Below, in pieces: positions 43,939-51,958 of a stretch of 64,000 bases of DNA. The notes under the pieces are model-generated. The model saw only the letters and a list, made by a program, of their open reading frames with translations. It was not told the origin of the DNA and did not search any database. The stretch is from the NCBI RefSeq assembly GCF_004340875.1, contig NZ_SLXQ01000011.1:62001-126000 (forward strand), written 5' to 3'. This DNA comes from Tamaricihabitans halophyticus. Its GTDB lineage: Bacteria > Actinomycetota > Actinomycetes > Mycobacteriales > Pseudonocardiaceae. The translations under genes were made by a program, and so were the position numbers. Numbering within the stretch: the stretch's first letter is position 1; each line of letters begins with the position of its first letter.

Positions 43939-45714
43939 GTGGGCAAGGATTCGGTTCCCAGACAAGAAAAACGATCTACTGACGAAGAAAAGGTCATACC
44001 GGACCTCAGTCAGTTGCGCCTGGACACGCTACTGCGGGAATTGGTGGAACGCGCCTCCTACGTCCTTGAATCGCAGCGGCAGGTGCATCAACTGCTGGAC
44101 GCGGTCGTCTCGGTGGCGAGCAACCTGTCCTTGACCGACGTACTTCGTCGAATCGTGCGGTCGTCGTGTCATCTGGTCGGCGCCGAGTACGGCGCGATGG
44201 GCGTACTGAGCACTGACCAGCGGAGCCTGCGCGAGTTCATCTATATCGGGATCGACGACGCACAGCGGGAGCTGATCGGCGATCTGCCGCACGGGAAGGG
44301 CATCCTCGGCCTGCTGATCAACCAACCACGGCCGATCAGACTGCGCGAACTCCAGCAACACCCCCAGTCGTATGGATTCCCGCCGAACCACCCACCAATG
44401 AAATCGTTCCTCGGCGTACCAGTACGGGTACGCGGCGAGGTTTTCGGCAATCTGTATCTGACCGAGAAGCAGGGTGGTGGCGAGTTCACCGCCGAAGACG
44501 AAACGGTTGTTATCGCGCTGGCCGCGGCCGCGGGAATCGCCATTGAGAACGCGCATCTCTACGAGCAGACACGACAGCGCGAATCCTGGCTACGCGGTTC
44601 CAACGATCTCACCGAGCGGTTGCTGGCTGGGCAAAGCGCGGCAACCGCACTCCAACTGGTGGCCAACCGAGCGAGAGAGATCTCCGATGCGCCGCTGGTC
44701 GCGGTCGCATTACCCAACCTGGAGGCGAATGCGCTGGTATTCGATGTCGTCGTCGAAGAATCCAGCTCTGGCCTTTCTGGGTTCCGCGTGGACATGTCAA
44801 ATAACGTATTCGGCGAGGTGTTCACCAACGCTCAGCCGCGTATCCGGCCGGCGCCGTCGGGCGATGTCTCTGGCTCCACACCCGGACAGATCGGCGAATT
44901 GCCGGCGCAGCTCAAAGAACTGGGCTCGACCGCGGTGGTACCCCTTGCCGCCGGGCAACACGTGCTCGGCGTGCTGGTGATCGCGAAACACCAGACGCAG
45001 ATCCCGTTCCACGACACCGATCTGCAAATGGTGCAGAACTTCGCCGCGCATGCCGCGCTGGCCATCGAGTTTGCCCGCGCGCAAGAAGACCGGCAACGCC
45101 TCGCCGTGTACGAGGACCGCGATCGCATCGCCCGCGATCTGCACGACCTGGTTATCCAACGCCTGTTCGCGGTCGGACTCGGGCTACAAGGCATGGCCCG
45201 GATGGTCGAACGTCCGGAACTGGCCGGCAGGGTCAATGGCTATGTCGAGGATCTCGACCAGACTGTCCGGGATATTCGCCGAAGCATCTTTTCCCTGCAG
45301 CAACCACCGGATAGCCGCGTTGGCCTGCGCAGTGAGCTGTTGCGGATCGTGCAGGACGCGGCCACCGCGCTCGGATTCGAACCCACCGTCGGGTTGGACG
45401 GCCCATTGGATTCCCGCGTGCCGGACGAGATCCGGCCCGATGTCCTCGCTACCTTGCGCGAAGCGCTGACCAACGTAAGCCGGCACGCCACCGCGACCGC
45501 GGTCGGCGTCGATGTCACGGTGGACGGCGAGCGCGAGATTCTCCGACTCACGGTGCGCGATGACGGCGTTGGTTTCTCCGGCGAGCCGGACCGCCGCAGC
45601 GGCCTTGCCAATATGACCCAGCGTGCACAGCGTTGGGAAGGCGAGTGCTTGATCGAATCGTCCCCTGGCCAGGGGACGAGCATCCTGTGGTCGATCTCGC
45701 TGCACGCCAGGTGA
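43939..45714 (+). CDS. devS: DevS/DosT-like GAF-GAF histidine kinase
   Basis: 591 residues from the GTG at 43939 (GGGTGGA upstream; TTG at 43924 is possible). GAF-A covers about residues 60-205 and contains H151 (PPNHPPM), matching the proximal haem ligand of DosS/DosT, and Y173 (GNLYLTEK), matching the distal tyrosine. G88 occupies the position that is Glu87 in DosS and Gly85 in DosT, so it looks DosT-like, i.e. a direct gas sensor. GAF-B follows at about 225-375. The HisKA_3 phosphorylation site is H402 in RDLHDLVIQRLFAVG, then an HATPase domain with LREALTNVSRHA and DDGVGF. Partner regulator at 47801. Confidence 0.85.
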   Translation: MGKDSVPRQEKRSTDEEKVIPDLSQLRLDTLLRELVERASYVLESQRQVHQLLDAVVSVASNLSLTDVLRRIVRSSCHLVGAEYGAMGVLSTDQRSLREFIYIGIDDAQRELIGDLPHGKGILGLLINQPRPIRLRELQQHPQSYGFPPNHPPMKSFLGVPVRVRGEVFGNLYLTEKQGGGEFTAEDETVVIALAAAAGIAIENAHLYEQTRQRESWLRGSNDLTERLLAGQSAATALQLVANRAREISDAPLVAVALPNLEANALVFDVVVEESSSGLSGFRVDMSNNVFGEVFTNAQPRIRPAPSGDVSGSTPGQIGELPAQLKELGSTAVVPLAAGQHVLGVLVIAKHQTQIPFHDTDLQMVQNFAAHAALAIEFARAQEDRQRLAVYEDRDRIARDLHDLVIQRLFAVGLGLQGMARMVERPELAGRVNGYVEDLDQTVRDIRRSIFSLQQPPDSRVGLRSELLRIVQDAATALGFEPTVGLDGPLDSRVPDEIRPDVLATLREALTNVSRHATATAVGVDVTVDGEREILRLTVRDDGVGFSGEPDRRSGLANMTQRAQRWEGECLIESSPGQGTSILWSISLHAR

Positions 45715-45800
45715 CGGCACGGCGAACTGGTGACCTATGACCCCTACCTGAGGCCGACCGGCCCTGGTGAAGATCGTCCCGCCAGCGGAAAACTCGGTGC

Positions 45801-45830
45801 TCGTAGCCCCAGCGAAAGCTGGGCTCGCGA
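45801..45830 (+). promoter_or_regulatory. GNRA-capped hairpin in the leader of the first usp gene
   Basis: AGCCCCAGC-GAAA-GCTGGGCT folds into an 8-bp stem with one bulged C and a GAAA tetraloop, about 20-40 bp ahead of the ATG at 45848. It could stabilise the usp transcript or be coincidental. Confidence 0.3.
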
Positions 45831-45847
45831 CGAGAGGACCGATTGAG

Positions 45848-46792
45848 ATGGCGAGCAGCGGGCGGCGACCGATCGTGGTCGGGGTGGACGGCTCTCGTTC
45901 CGCGGTATCCGCCGTGCGGTGGGCCGCGGATGCGGCACGGTTACGGGACGCGCCGTTGGCGATCGTCCATTGCTACACCGTGCCGACCGCCGGCTATCCC
46001 GACTTCGTCACGACCCTGCACGAACTTCGCGAGGGGATCCGCGCCCGCGGCGAGCAATGGCTGGCCGAGGCCACGACCACCGCGCGCGAGGTGGGTCCGA
46101 ACCTGCGGGTACACACCGAGCTGCGGGAGGCGCAGCCGGTCCCCCTGTTACTGGCCATGGCGCACGACGCGCAACTCGTCGTACTCGGCTCACACGGCCT
46201 CGGCGGGTTTACCGGGATGCTGCTCGGTTCGACGGCGCAGGCACTCGCCGCGCATGGGAACACACCAGTCGCGGTGATCCGGCACGAGCTGGTGAGCACG
46301 CCACCGGCCCCCGGCCCGATCGTCGTCGGCCTCGACGGCTCACCGGCCAGCGAAACGGCCCTTGGCCTGGCGTTCGAGGAAGCCCGGCTCCGCGCCACCG
46401 GCCTCACCGCGGTACGTGTCTGGCGCGGCCCGATGCCTGGCGGAAGCGCCGAGTCAGGCTTGCGGGACGCGGAAACCCGCCGAGAACTGGCTCACCAGCT
46501 CGACGGTTGGCGGGACAAGTATCCCGAGGTCGCGATTGACCAGGTGACCGTGCGTGGCCGGCCGGCACCCACGCTGTTGCGCTATGCCGAACATGCCCAG
46601 CTGGTTGTCGTCGGTTCCCGAGGCAGGGGCGGTTTCCGCGGACTGCTGCTCGGGTCGACGAGCAACAGTCTGCTGCACCATGCCCGCTGCCCGGTACTGG
46701 TCGCCAGGGAATCCAGCGCCGGCGCGCCGGCCGCCGAGCACTCCGAGTCGGCGCCGGCCATATCGACCGAGGAGCCGCACGATGTCAAGTGA
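45848..46792 (+). CDS. universal stress protein, tandem Usp domains
   Basis: 314 residues with two Usp domains: first RPIVVGVDGSRSAVSAVRWA to VVLGSHGLGGFTGMLLGSTAQ, second GPIVVGLDGSPASETALGLA to VVVGSRGRGGFRGLLLGSTSN. Both carry the G-x2-G-x9-G-S/T ATP-binding loop. Tandem Usp proteins such as Rv2005c/Rv2623 are DosR-regulon members. A 134-bp gap separates it from the kinase gene, on the same strand; it overlaps the next usp start. Confidence 0.88.
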   Translation: MASSGRRPIVVGVDGSRSAVSAVRWAADAARLRDAPLAIVHCYTVPTAGYPDFVTTLHELREGIRARGEQWLAEATTTAREVGPNLRVHTELREAQPVPLLLAMAHDAQLVVLGSHGLGGFTGMLLGSTAQALAAHGNTPVAVIRHELVSTPPAPGPIVVGLDGSPASETALGLAFEEARLRATGLTAVRVWRGPMPGGSAESGLRDAETRRELAHQLDGWRDKYPEVAIDQVTVRGRPAPTLLRYAEHAQLVVVGSRGRGGFRGLLLGSTSNSLLHHARCPVLVARESSAGAPAAEHSESAPAISTEEPHDVK

Positions 46793-47678
46793 TAAAGCCC
46801 CGATCGTCGTCGGGATAGCCGAATCCAACAACCAGGAACTTGCCGTGGCGTGGGCGGTCGCCGAGGCAGCGCGGTGGAAGGCCCCACTACGCCTGGTCCA
46901 TGCCGTGGTCGCCACCGGGCTCTTCTTTGACAACCCTCCGCCACCTTCCGGTTTGCTCGATGAGCTCATGCGGGCAGGCGAAACCGTGCTGGACGACGCA
47001 CACGCCAGGATTACCCAGCTGGCCCCCGACCTGGTCGTCCAGCGGGAACTGCGTGCTGCCCATCCGAGCAGCCTGCTGCTCACCCAGGACCCCACGCCAC
47101 GCACGGTCGTCCTTGGCGCGCCACATACCCACGTCATGGACAGGTTGTTCGTAGGATCGACGACGACCGCCGTCGCGGCGCACGCGCACTGCCCCGTCGC
47201 CGTGGTGCGCACCGCGCATCCCGACCAGGGCCTACCAACAGCGGGTCCCGTCGTGCTCGGCCTCGACTTCGGAACGAACAGTGAGATGGCTATCGAGCTC
47301 GCATTCCAGCAAGCCGCGCAGCGCGGCACCGAGCTGCTCGTGATGCATGCGACCACCGACAGCGAGACGCAGGTCAGGGTGATCGAATCGTTCGCGGTGA
47401 ACTGGGAGCCGGTACTCGACGTCCAGCGGCGTCAGCTCGACGACCGACTCGCCCGCTGGCGAGACAAGTATCCCCAGGTACCGACTACCGTGCAGCTCGC
47501 GCATGGCCGGCCACGACACGAGCTGATCGAGGCCGGTAAGCGGGCGCAGCTGCTGGTGGTTGGCAGCCGGGGACGCAGTGGTTTCCCTGGGCTGCTGCTC
47601 GGCTCGACCAGCCACGCGCTGCTCCACCACGCCCCATGCCCGGTGATCGTCGCCCGCTCGACCTCCGCGGCGAGTTGA
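46782..47678 (+). CDS. universal stress protein, tandem Usp domains
   Basis: 298 residues, ATG at 46782 inside the end of the previous gene with GAGGAG upstream. The second domain has an intact ATP loop (VVGSRGRSGFPGLLLGSTSH), while the first reads VVLGAPHTHVMDRLFVGSTTT and lacks the first glycines, so only one site may bind nucleotide. Paralogue of its neighbour and probably co-regulated by the DevR-like protein. Confidence 0.87.
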   Translation: MSSDKAPIVVGIAESNNQELAVAWAVAEAARWKAPLRLVHAVVATGLFFDNPPPPSGLLDELMRAGETVLDDAHARITQLAPDLVVQRELRAAHPSSLLLTQDPTPRTVVLGAPHTHVMDRLFVGSTTTAVAAHAHCPVAVVRTAHPDQGLPTAGPVVLGLDFGTNSEMAIELAFQQAAQRGTELLVMHATTDSETQVRVIESFAVNWEPVLDVQRRQLDDRLARWRDKYPQVPTTVQLAHGRPRHELIEAGKRAQLLVVGSRGRSGFPGLLLGSTSHALLHHAPCPVIVARSTSAAS

Positions 47679-47800
47679 GCATGGCCATGGGCGACTCGCT
47701 GGGCGATATGCGGACCCTGTTCCGCCTCGTAGGCTGGACACGGCGACCGAACTCCTGTTTCGTCGAACGCAACGTGGTTGCCGAAGGAAGGTAGTCGCTG

Positions 47801-48457
47801 ATGATCCGAGTCTTTCTCGTTGATGATCACGAGATCGTGCGGCGCGGTGTAGCCGATCTGATCGAGTCAGACCCTGAACTGACGGTCACCGGCGAGGCAA
47901 GCAGCGCCGCGCAGGCGCTGGCCAGGGTGCCGGCGCTACGTCCCGACGTGGTCATCCTGGATGTCCGGTTACCGGATGGCAACGGTATCGAGCTGTGTCG
48001 CGACCTCCGCGCCAAACTGCCCGAACTGGCCGCGCTGATCCTGACTTCCTACACCAACGAGGAAGCCATGCTGGACGCAGTTCTCGCGGGTGCCGGCGGC
48101 TATGTGATCAAGGATATCCAGGGTATGCGGCTGCTCTCGGCGATCCACGAAGTAGCCGAGGGCCGGTCGTTGTTGGATACCCGCGCTGCGGCGACCCTGA
48201 TGGACAAACTTCGGCAGGACAGCGCGCCGTCCGGGCCACTTGCCCAGCTGAGCCAGCGGGAACGGGACCTGCTCGAACTGATCGGCGAAGGGTTGACCAA
48301 CCGGCAGATCTCCGAGCGGATGTTCCTCGCCGAGAAAACGGTGAAGAACTATGTGTCCAGATTGCTCGGCAAACTGGACATGGAACGTCGCACGCAGGCA
48401 GCCGTACTGGCCACCGAATTGCGTAAGGACCGCCAGGACGGCGAGCGCAACTGGTAA
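47801..48457 (+). CDS. devR: DevR/DosR-like NarL-family response regulator
   Basis: 218 residues. Receiver residues match DevR numbering exactly: D8, D9, phospho-acceptor D54 ([10 protein letters not shown]), T82 and K104 (YVIKDI). The LuxR-type helix-turn-helix at about 148-205 reads [21 protein letters not shown] then MERRTQAAV, close to the DevR DNA-recognition helix. GAAGGAAGG precedes the ATG. With the DevS-like kinase it forms the hypoxia/NO-type two-component system of this locus. Confidence 0.88.
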   Translation: MIRVFLVDDHEIVRRGVADLIESDPELTVTGEASSAAQALARVPALRPDVVILDVRLPDGNGIELCRDLRAKLPELAALILTSYTNEEAMLDAVLAGAGGYVIKDIQGMRLLSAIHEVAEGRSLLDTRAAATLMDKLRQDSAPSGPLAQLSQRERDLLELIGEGLTNRQISERMFLAEKTVKNYVSRLLGKLDMERRTQAAVLATELRKDRQDGERNW

Positions 48458-48599
48458 CCAGCCGTCCCTGTCGGGTCGACCAGCCCGCCGTCAGCTGTCG
48501 CTGATCGACAAATTGCGCCACAATCGCTAGCGGAGACCTCGCGCGCGGGTCAACGCCTGGGCGAACCGTGGTCGGCGGACGGCGAGCGGAAGGCGACTG

Positions 48600-49817
48600 G
48601 TGCTCATGCGTAGGCAACTGCCGCGTTGGTCAGAGTTCAAGCCACTGCTGCGACCGCGGCGGATCAGCCTCAAGCCAGTGAACCGGCGACTCGCGGCCGC
48701 GCACACCATCGCGGACCTGCGCGCTATCTCGGCACGGCGGATACCGAGAGCGGTGTTCGACTATGTCGACGGCGCGGCTGAGGAGGAAGTCAGCATGCGC
48801 CGCGCCAGGGAAGCGTTCGACCAGGTCGAGTTCCGGCCGAACGTCCTCAGGGATGTCGGCACGGTGGATACCGAGGTATCCGTACTCGGCCGCACCTGGC
48901 CGGTGCCCTTCGCCTTGGCGCCTACCGGGTTCACCAGGATGCTCCAGCACGAAGGCGAGCGCGCGGTGGCGCGTGCGGCGCAGCGGACCGGCGTGACCTT
49001 TGCACTGTCCACAATGGCTAGCACGACGATCGAAACAGCCGCCGCGGAGGCACCAGCGGCGAACCGGTGGTTTCAGCTGTACGTTTGGCGCGATCATGGT
49101 TTCGCCAAGGAGCTCATCGAGCGCGCCCACGCTGCCGGCTACCAGGCGCTGATCCTCACCGTGGACACGCCGGTCGGTGGCGCGCGATTGCGCGATGTAC
49201 GCAACGGGCTGAGCATCCCGCCACAACTGACCGCGCGGACCGTGCTCGATGCGGCGCGGCACCCTAGCTGGTGGTTCAACCTCCTCACCACGGAGCCACC
49301 GACGGTGGCCGCGCTTGGCGACCGGCAGGGCACCGCCGCGCAGTTGGTGGACCAGCTGTTCGACCCCTCGATCACCTTCGCGGATCTCGACTGGATTCGC
49401 GGGGCCTGGCCGGGACCACTGATCGTGAAGGGAATCCAGACCGTCGCCGATGCCCGCGCGGCCGTCGACCATGGCGCGGACGCACTCGTGGTGTCCAACC
49501 ACGGCGGCAGGCAACTTGACCGAGCGCCTACCCCGCTGCGGCTGCTGCCTTCCGTTGTCGACGCGGTCGGCGATCGCGCTGAGGTGCTGATGGATTCCGG
49601 TCTGCGTAGCGGTAGCGACATCGCCGCGGCGATCGCCATGGGCGCGCGGGCCTGCCTGGTCGGCAGGGCGTTCCTGTACGGCTTGATGGCCGCCGGCGAG
49701 TTCGGCGTGCAGCGAGCCATCTCGATCTTGCACACCGAGCTGGCTCGAACCATGCGGCTGCTCGGGGTGTCGGCGGTCAGCGAGCTGAACCGGGAACACG
49801 CGATCCTACGCGATTGA
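48600..49817 (+). CDS. lldD: FMN-dependent alpha-hydroxy acid dehydrogenase (lactate/mandelate type)
   Basis: 405-residue TIM-barrel flavoenzyme oxidising L-2-hydroxy acids. Conserved parts are RIPRAVFDYVDGAAEEEVSM, the FMN segment PVPFALAPTGFTRMLQHEGE, LILTVDTPVGGARLRDVRNG, the catalytic H301 in VSNHGGRQLD and the phosphate loop LMDSGLRSGSDIAAAIAMGA. GTG at 48600 chosen for the GGAAGG 6 bp upstream; ATG at 48606 is an alternative. L-lactate or mandelate are the usual substrates; the acetamidase next door makes a hydroxy-amide route thinkable. Confidence 0.82.
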   Translation: MLMRRQLPRWSEFKPLLRPRRISLKPVNRRLAAAHTIADLRAISARRIPRAVFDYVDGAAEEEVSMRRAREAFDQVEFRPNVLRDVGTVDTEVSVLGRTWPVPFALAPTGFTRMLQHEGERAVARAAQRTGVTFALSTMASTTIETAAAEAPAANRWFQLYVWRDHGFAKELIERAHAAGYQALILTVDTPVGGARLRDVRNGLSIPPQLTARTVLDAARHPSWWFNLLTTEPPTVAALGDRQGTAAQLVDQLFDPSITFADLDWIRGAWPGPLIVKGIQTVADARAAVDHGADALVVSNHGGRQLDRAPTPLRLLPSVVDAVGDRAEVLMDSGLRSGSDIAAAIAMGARACLVGRAFLYGLMAAGEFGVQRAISILHTELARTMRLLGVSAVSELNREHAILRD

Positions 49818-49838
49818 ACACCCGCGAAAGGAGCACCA

Positions 49839-50840
49839 ATGGAGGTCGTCGAGTTCAGCCCAACCCCGGAGCAGTACGCGTGGACTTTCGGTGGCGTGGC
49901 GCCGATCCGGCACGTACGTCCGGGTAGCCTGCTGCGGCTGTGGACCGAGGACGCGTTCTGTGGAAACTTGCGCGATATTACCGATCTGCCAAGCCGCGCG
50001 CTCACGATGCCGTTCGTGAACCCACAGACCGGTCCGTTCTATGTGGACGGATCGGAGCCAGGTGACACCCTTGCGCTGCATTTCGTGGATCTCACTCCAG
50101 CGCGCGATTGGGCCGCATCCGCGACGATCCCGTTCTTCGGCGGGCTGACCGGCACCGACCGAACCGCGATGCTGCAGCCGGCACTCGACGAACGAACCTG
50201 GATCTACCACGTCAACAGTGCCCGGAACTCAGTCGAGTTCGTCGCGCATGCCAGCGATTTTCGCCTCGAGTTGCCGATGTCGCCGATGCTTGGCACGGTT
50301 GGGACGGCGCCGGCAGCTGGCGAGGCACGGTCCTCGCTCGTTCCCGATACCTTCGGCGGCAATATGGACACTCCGGAAATGCGCGCCGGGGCGACCTGTT
50401 TTCTAGCCGTCAACGTACCTGGCGCGCTGTTTTCGGTTGGCGATGGCCATTACCGGCAGGGTGAGGGCGAAGCCTGCGGCACCGCGGTTGAGGGCGCCAT
50501 GCATGTCACGATGCTCGTCGATCTGATCAAAGGCGGCGCTCCAGCGTGGCCACGAATCGAAACGGACGACCACCTGGCCTCGGTGGGTTCGAGCCGACCG
50601 CTCGAGGACGCATGGCGAGCCGGGCAACGCGACATGATCAGCTGGTTCGGCGAGCTCTACGGTCTGGACCCCCTGGACGGCTACCAGCTGCTCACCCAGA
50701 TCAGCGAAGCACCATTGGCCAATGTGGTGGATGCCAACTACAGCTCGGTCACGAAGGTGGCGAAACGCCTGTTGCCCACGGCCACGGCCTATCAGGGAAT
50801 GCACCAGAAGATGCGTCAGCTGGCCGCGACGATCGGCTGA
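49839..50840 (+). CDS. acetamidase/formamidase family protein
   Basis: 333-residue FmdA/AmdA family amidase. Family blocks seen: VRPGSLLRLWTEDAFCG, GPFYVDGSEPGDTLALHFVD, PDTFGGNMDTPEMRAGAT and LFSVGDGHYRQGEGEACGTAVE with the metal-site Asp/His/Glu. It hydrolyses short amides to acid and ammonia. Starts 21 bp after the hydroxyacid dehydrogenase with AAAGGAG, so the two are likely co-transcribed. Confidence 0.87.
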   Translation: MEVVEFSPTPEQYAWTFGGVAPIRHVRPGSLLRLWTEDAFCGNLRDITDLPSRALTMPFVNPQTGPFYVDGSEPGDTLALHFVDLTPARDWAASATIPFFGGLTGTDRTAMLQPALDERTWIYHVNSARNSVEFVAHASDFRLELPMSPMLGTVGTAPAAGEARSSLVPDTFGGNMDTPEMRAGATCFLAVNVPGALFSVGDGHYRQGEGEACGTAVEGAMHVTMLVDLIKGGAPAWPRIETDDHLASVGSSRPLEDAWRAGQRDMISWFGELYGLDPLDGYQLLTQISEAPLANVVDANYSSVTKVAKRLLPTATAYQGMHQKMRQLAATIG

Positions 50841-50882
50841 CCACCAGCAGCACCTCACCCGGAAGAACAGGAGTTCGGATCC

Positions 50883-51644
50883 ATGGACCTGCAACTGAAC
50901 GGGCTGCGCGCCCTGGTGACCGGCGGGACCAAGGGAATCGGCCGAGGGATCGTCGAAGCCCTCGTCGCGGAGGGCGCCAAGGTCGGCTTCTGCGCCCGCA
51001 CCGAGGAGCAGGTCAACGATTTCGCCGCCCAACTAACCGAAGCCGGGCACACCGCTACTGGGTCCGCTGTGGACGTCGCGGACATCGAAGCCGTTCGGTC
51101 CTGGGTGGACAACGCCGCGGCAGCACTCGGCGGGCTCGATATCGTCGTCGCCAACGTCAGCGCGCTGGCGATCCCCAACGAGCCATCGAACTGGCGGATC
51201 AGCTTCGACGTGGACCTGATGGGCACGGTTGGTCTCGTGGATGCCGCCATGCCGCATCTCGAGCGGAGCACCGCCCCGTCGATCGTGACGATCTCCAGCG
51301 TTTCCGGGAGGGAAATCGACTTCGCCGCTGGCCCCTATGGCACCTTCAAAGCCGCCATCATCCATTACACCCAAGGGTTGGCGTATCAGTTGGCGGCACA
51401 GGGAATCCGCGCAAACAGTGTCTCGCCCGGCAACACCTATTTCGCCGACGGCGTCTGGCAGACAATGGAGCAGAACAATCCGGAATTCTTCGCCGAGGCA
51501 CTCGCGCTCAACCCGACGGGCCGGATGGCCACCCCGGCGGAAGTAGCCAGGGGCGTCGCGTTTCTTGCCAGCCCGGCGGCAAGTTTCATCACCGGAACCA
51601 ATTTGCTGATCGACGGGGCGCTGACCCGCGGCGTGCAGTTCTGA
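50883..51644 (+). CDS. short-chain dehydrogenase/reductase
   Basis: 253-residue SDR with cofactor loop TGGTKGIGRGI, a divergent active-site strand VVANVSALA in place of NNAG, and catalytic Y152 and K156 (YGTFK). Looks like an NADP(H)-dependent 3-ketoacyl- or alcohol-type reductase of unknown substrate. Third gene of the small lldD-acetamidase-SDR run (42-bp gap). Confidence 0.83.
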   Translation: MDLQLNGLRALVTGGTKGIGRGIVEALVAEGAKVGFCARTEEQVNDFAAQLTEAGHTATGSAVDVADIEAVRSWVDNAAAALGGLDIVVANVSALAIPNEPSNWRISFDVDLMGTVGLVDAAMPHLERSTAPSIVTISSVSGREIDFAAGPYGTFKAAIIHYTQGLAYQLAAQGIRANSVSPGNTYFADGVWQTMEQNNPEFFAEALALNPTGRMATPAEVARGVAFLASPAASFITGTNLLIDGALTRGVQF

Positions 51645-51958
51645 TCCGATACCCGCAACGACCACTCGCGTGGAGTCACGCTCCGTACAGTTCACCAAAC
51701 GCAATACTCCTCCGGGGTTGCCCCCTGGTTCGATACGTTCGCTTGCCTCGCTGCTGACCGCGACGTTACTCGGCCAAACGACCGAAGATTCGTGCACGGT
51801 CCGCAAGGGTGCTGCTACCTTCGGCTCATGTCCCGTAAACGATCTTGAGCGCCGCACCCGAACCGAGCCACCGCCGCAGACCAGCCACAACGACCGCCCA
51901 GCTAATGCGTTGTCGTGTCATCGCGGAAGCGGTAACCCATTCTCCGGAGGAAGCTCCA
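51645..51958. other. 314-bp region upstream of the diterpene cyclase
   Basis: No convincing gene. The cyclase reading frame is open back to 51845, but the composition there does not look coding and a strong GGAGG (51946-51950) positions initiation at 51959. No promoter consensus stood out. Confidence 0.4.

Noticed and set aside
45729-45744. DosR box upstream of the first usp gene (GGTGACCTATGACCCC)
   Set aside because: Looks box-like but the arms are not complementary enough to claim.
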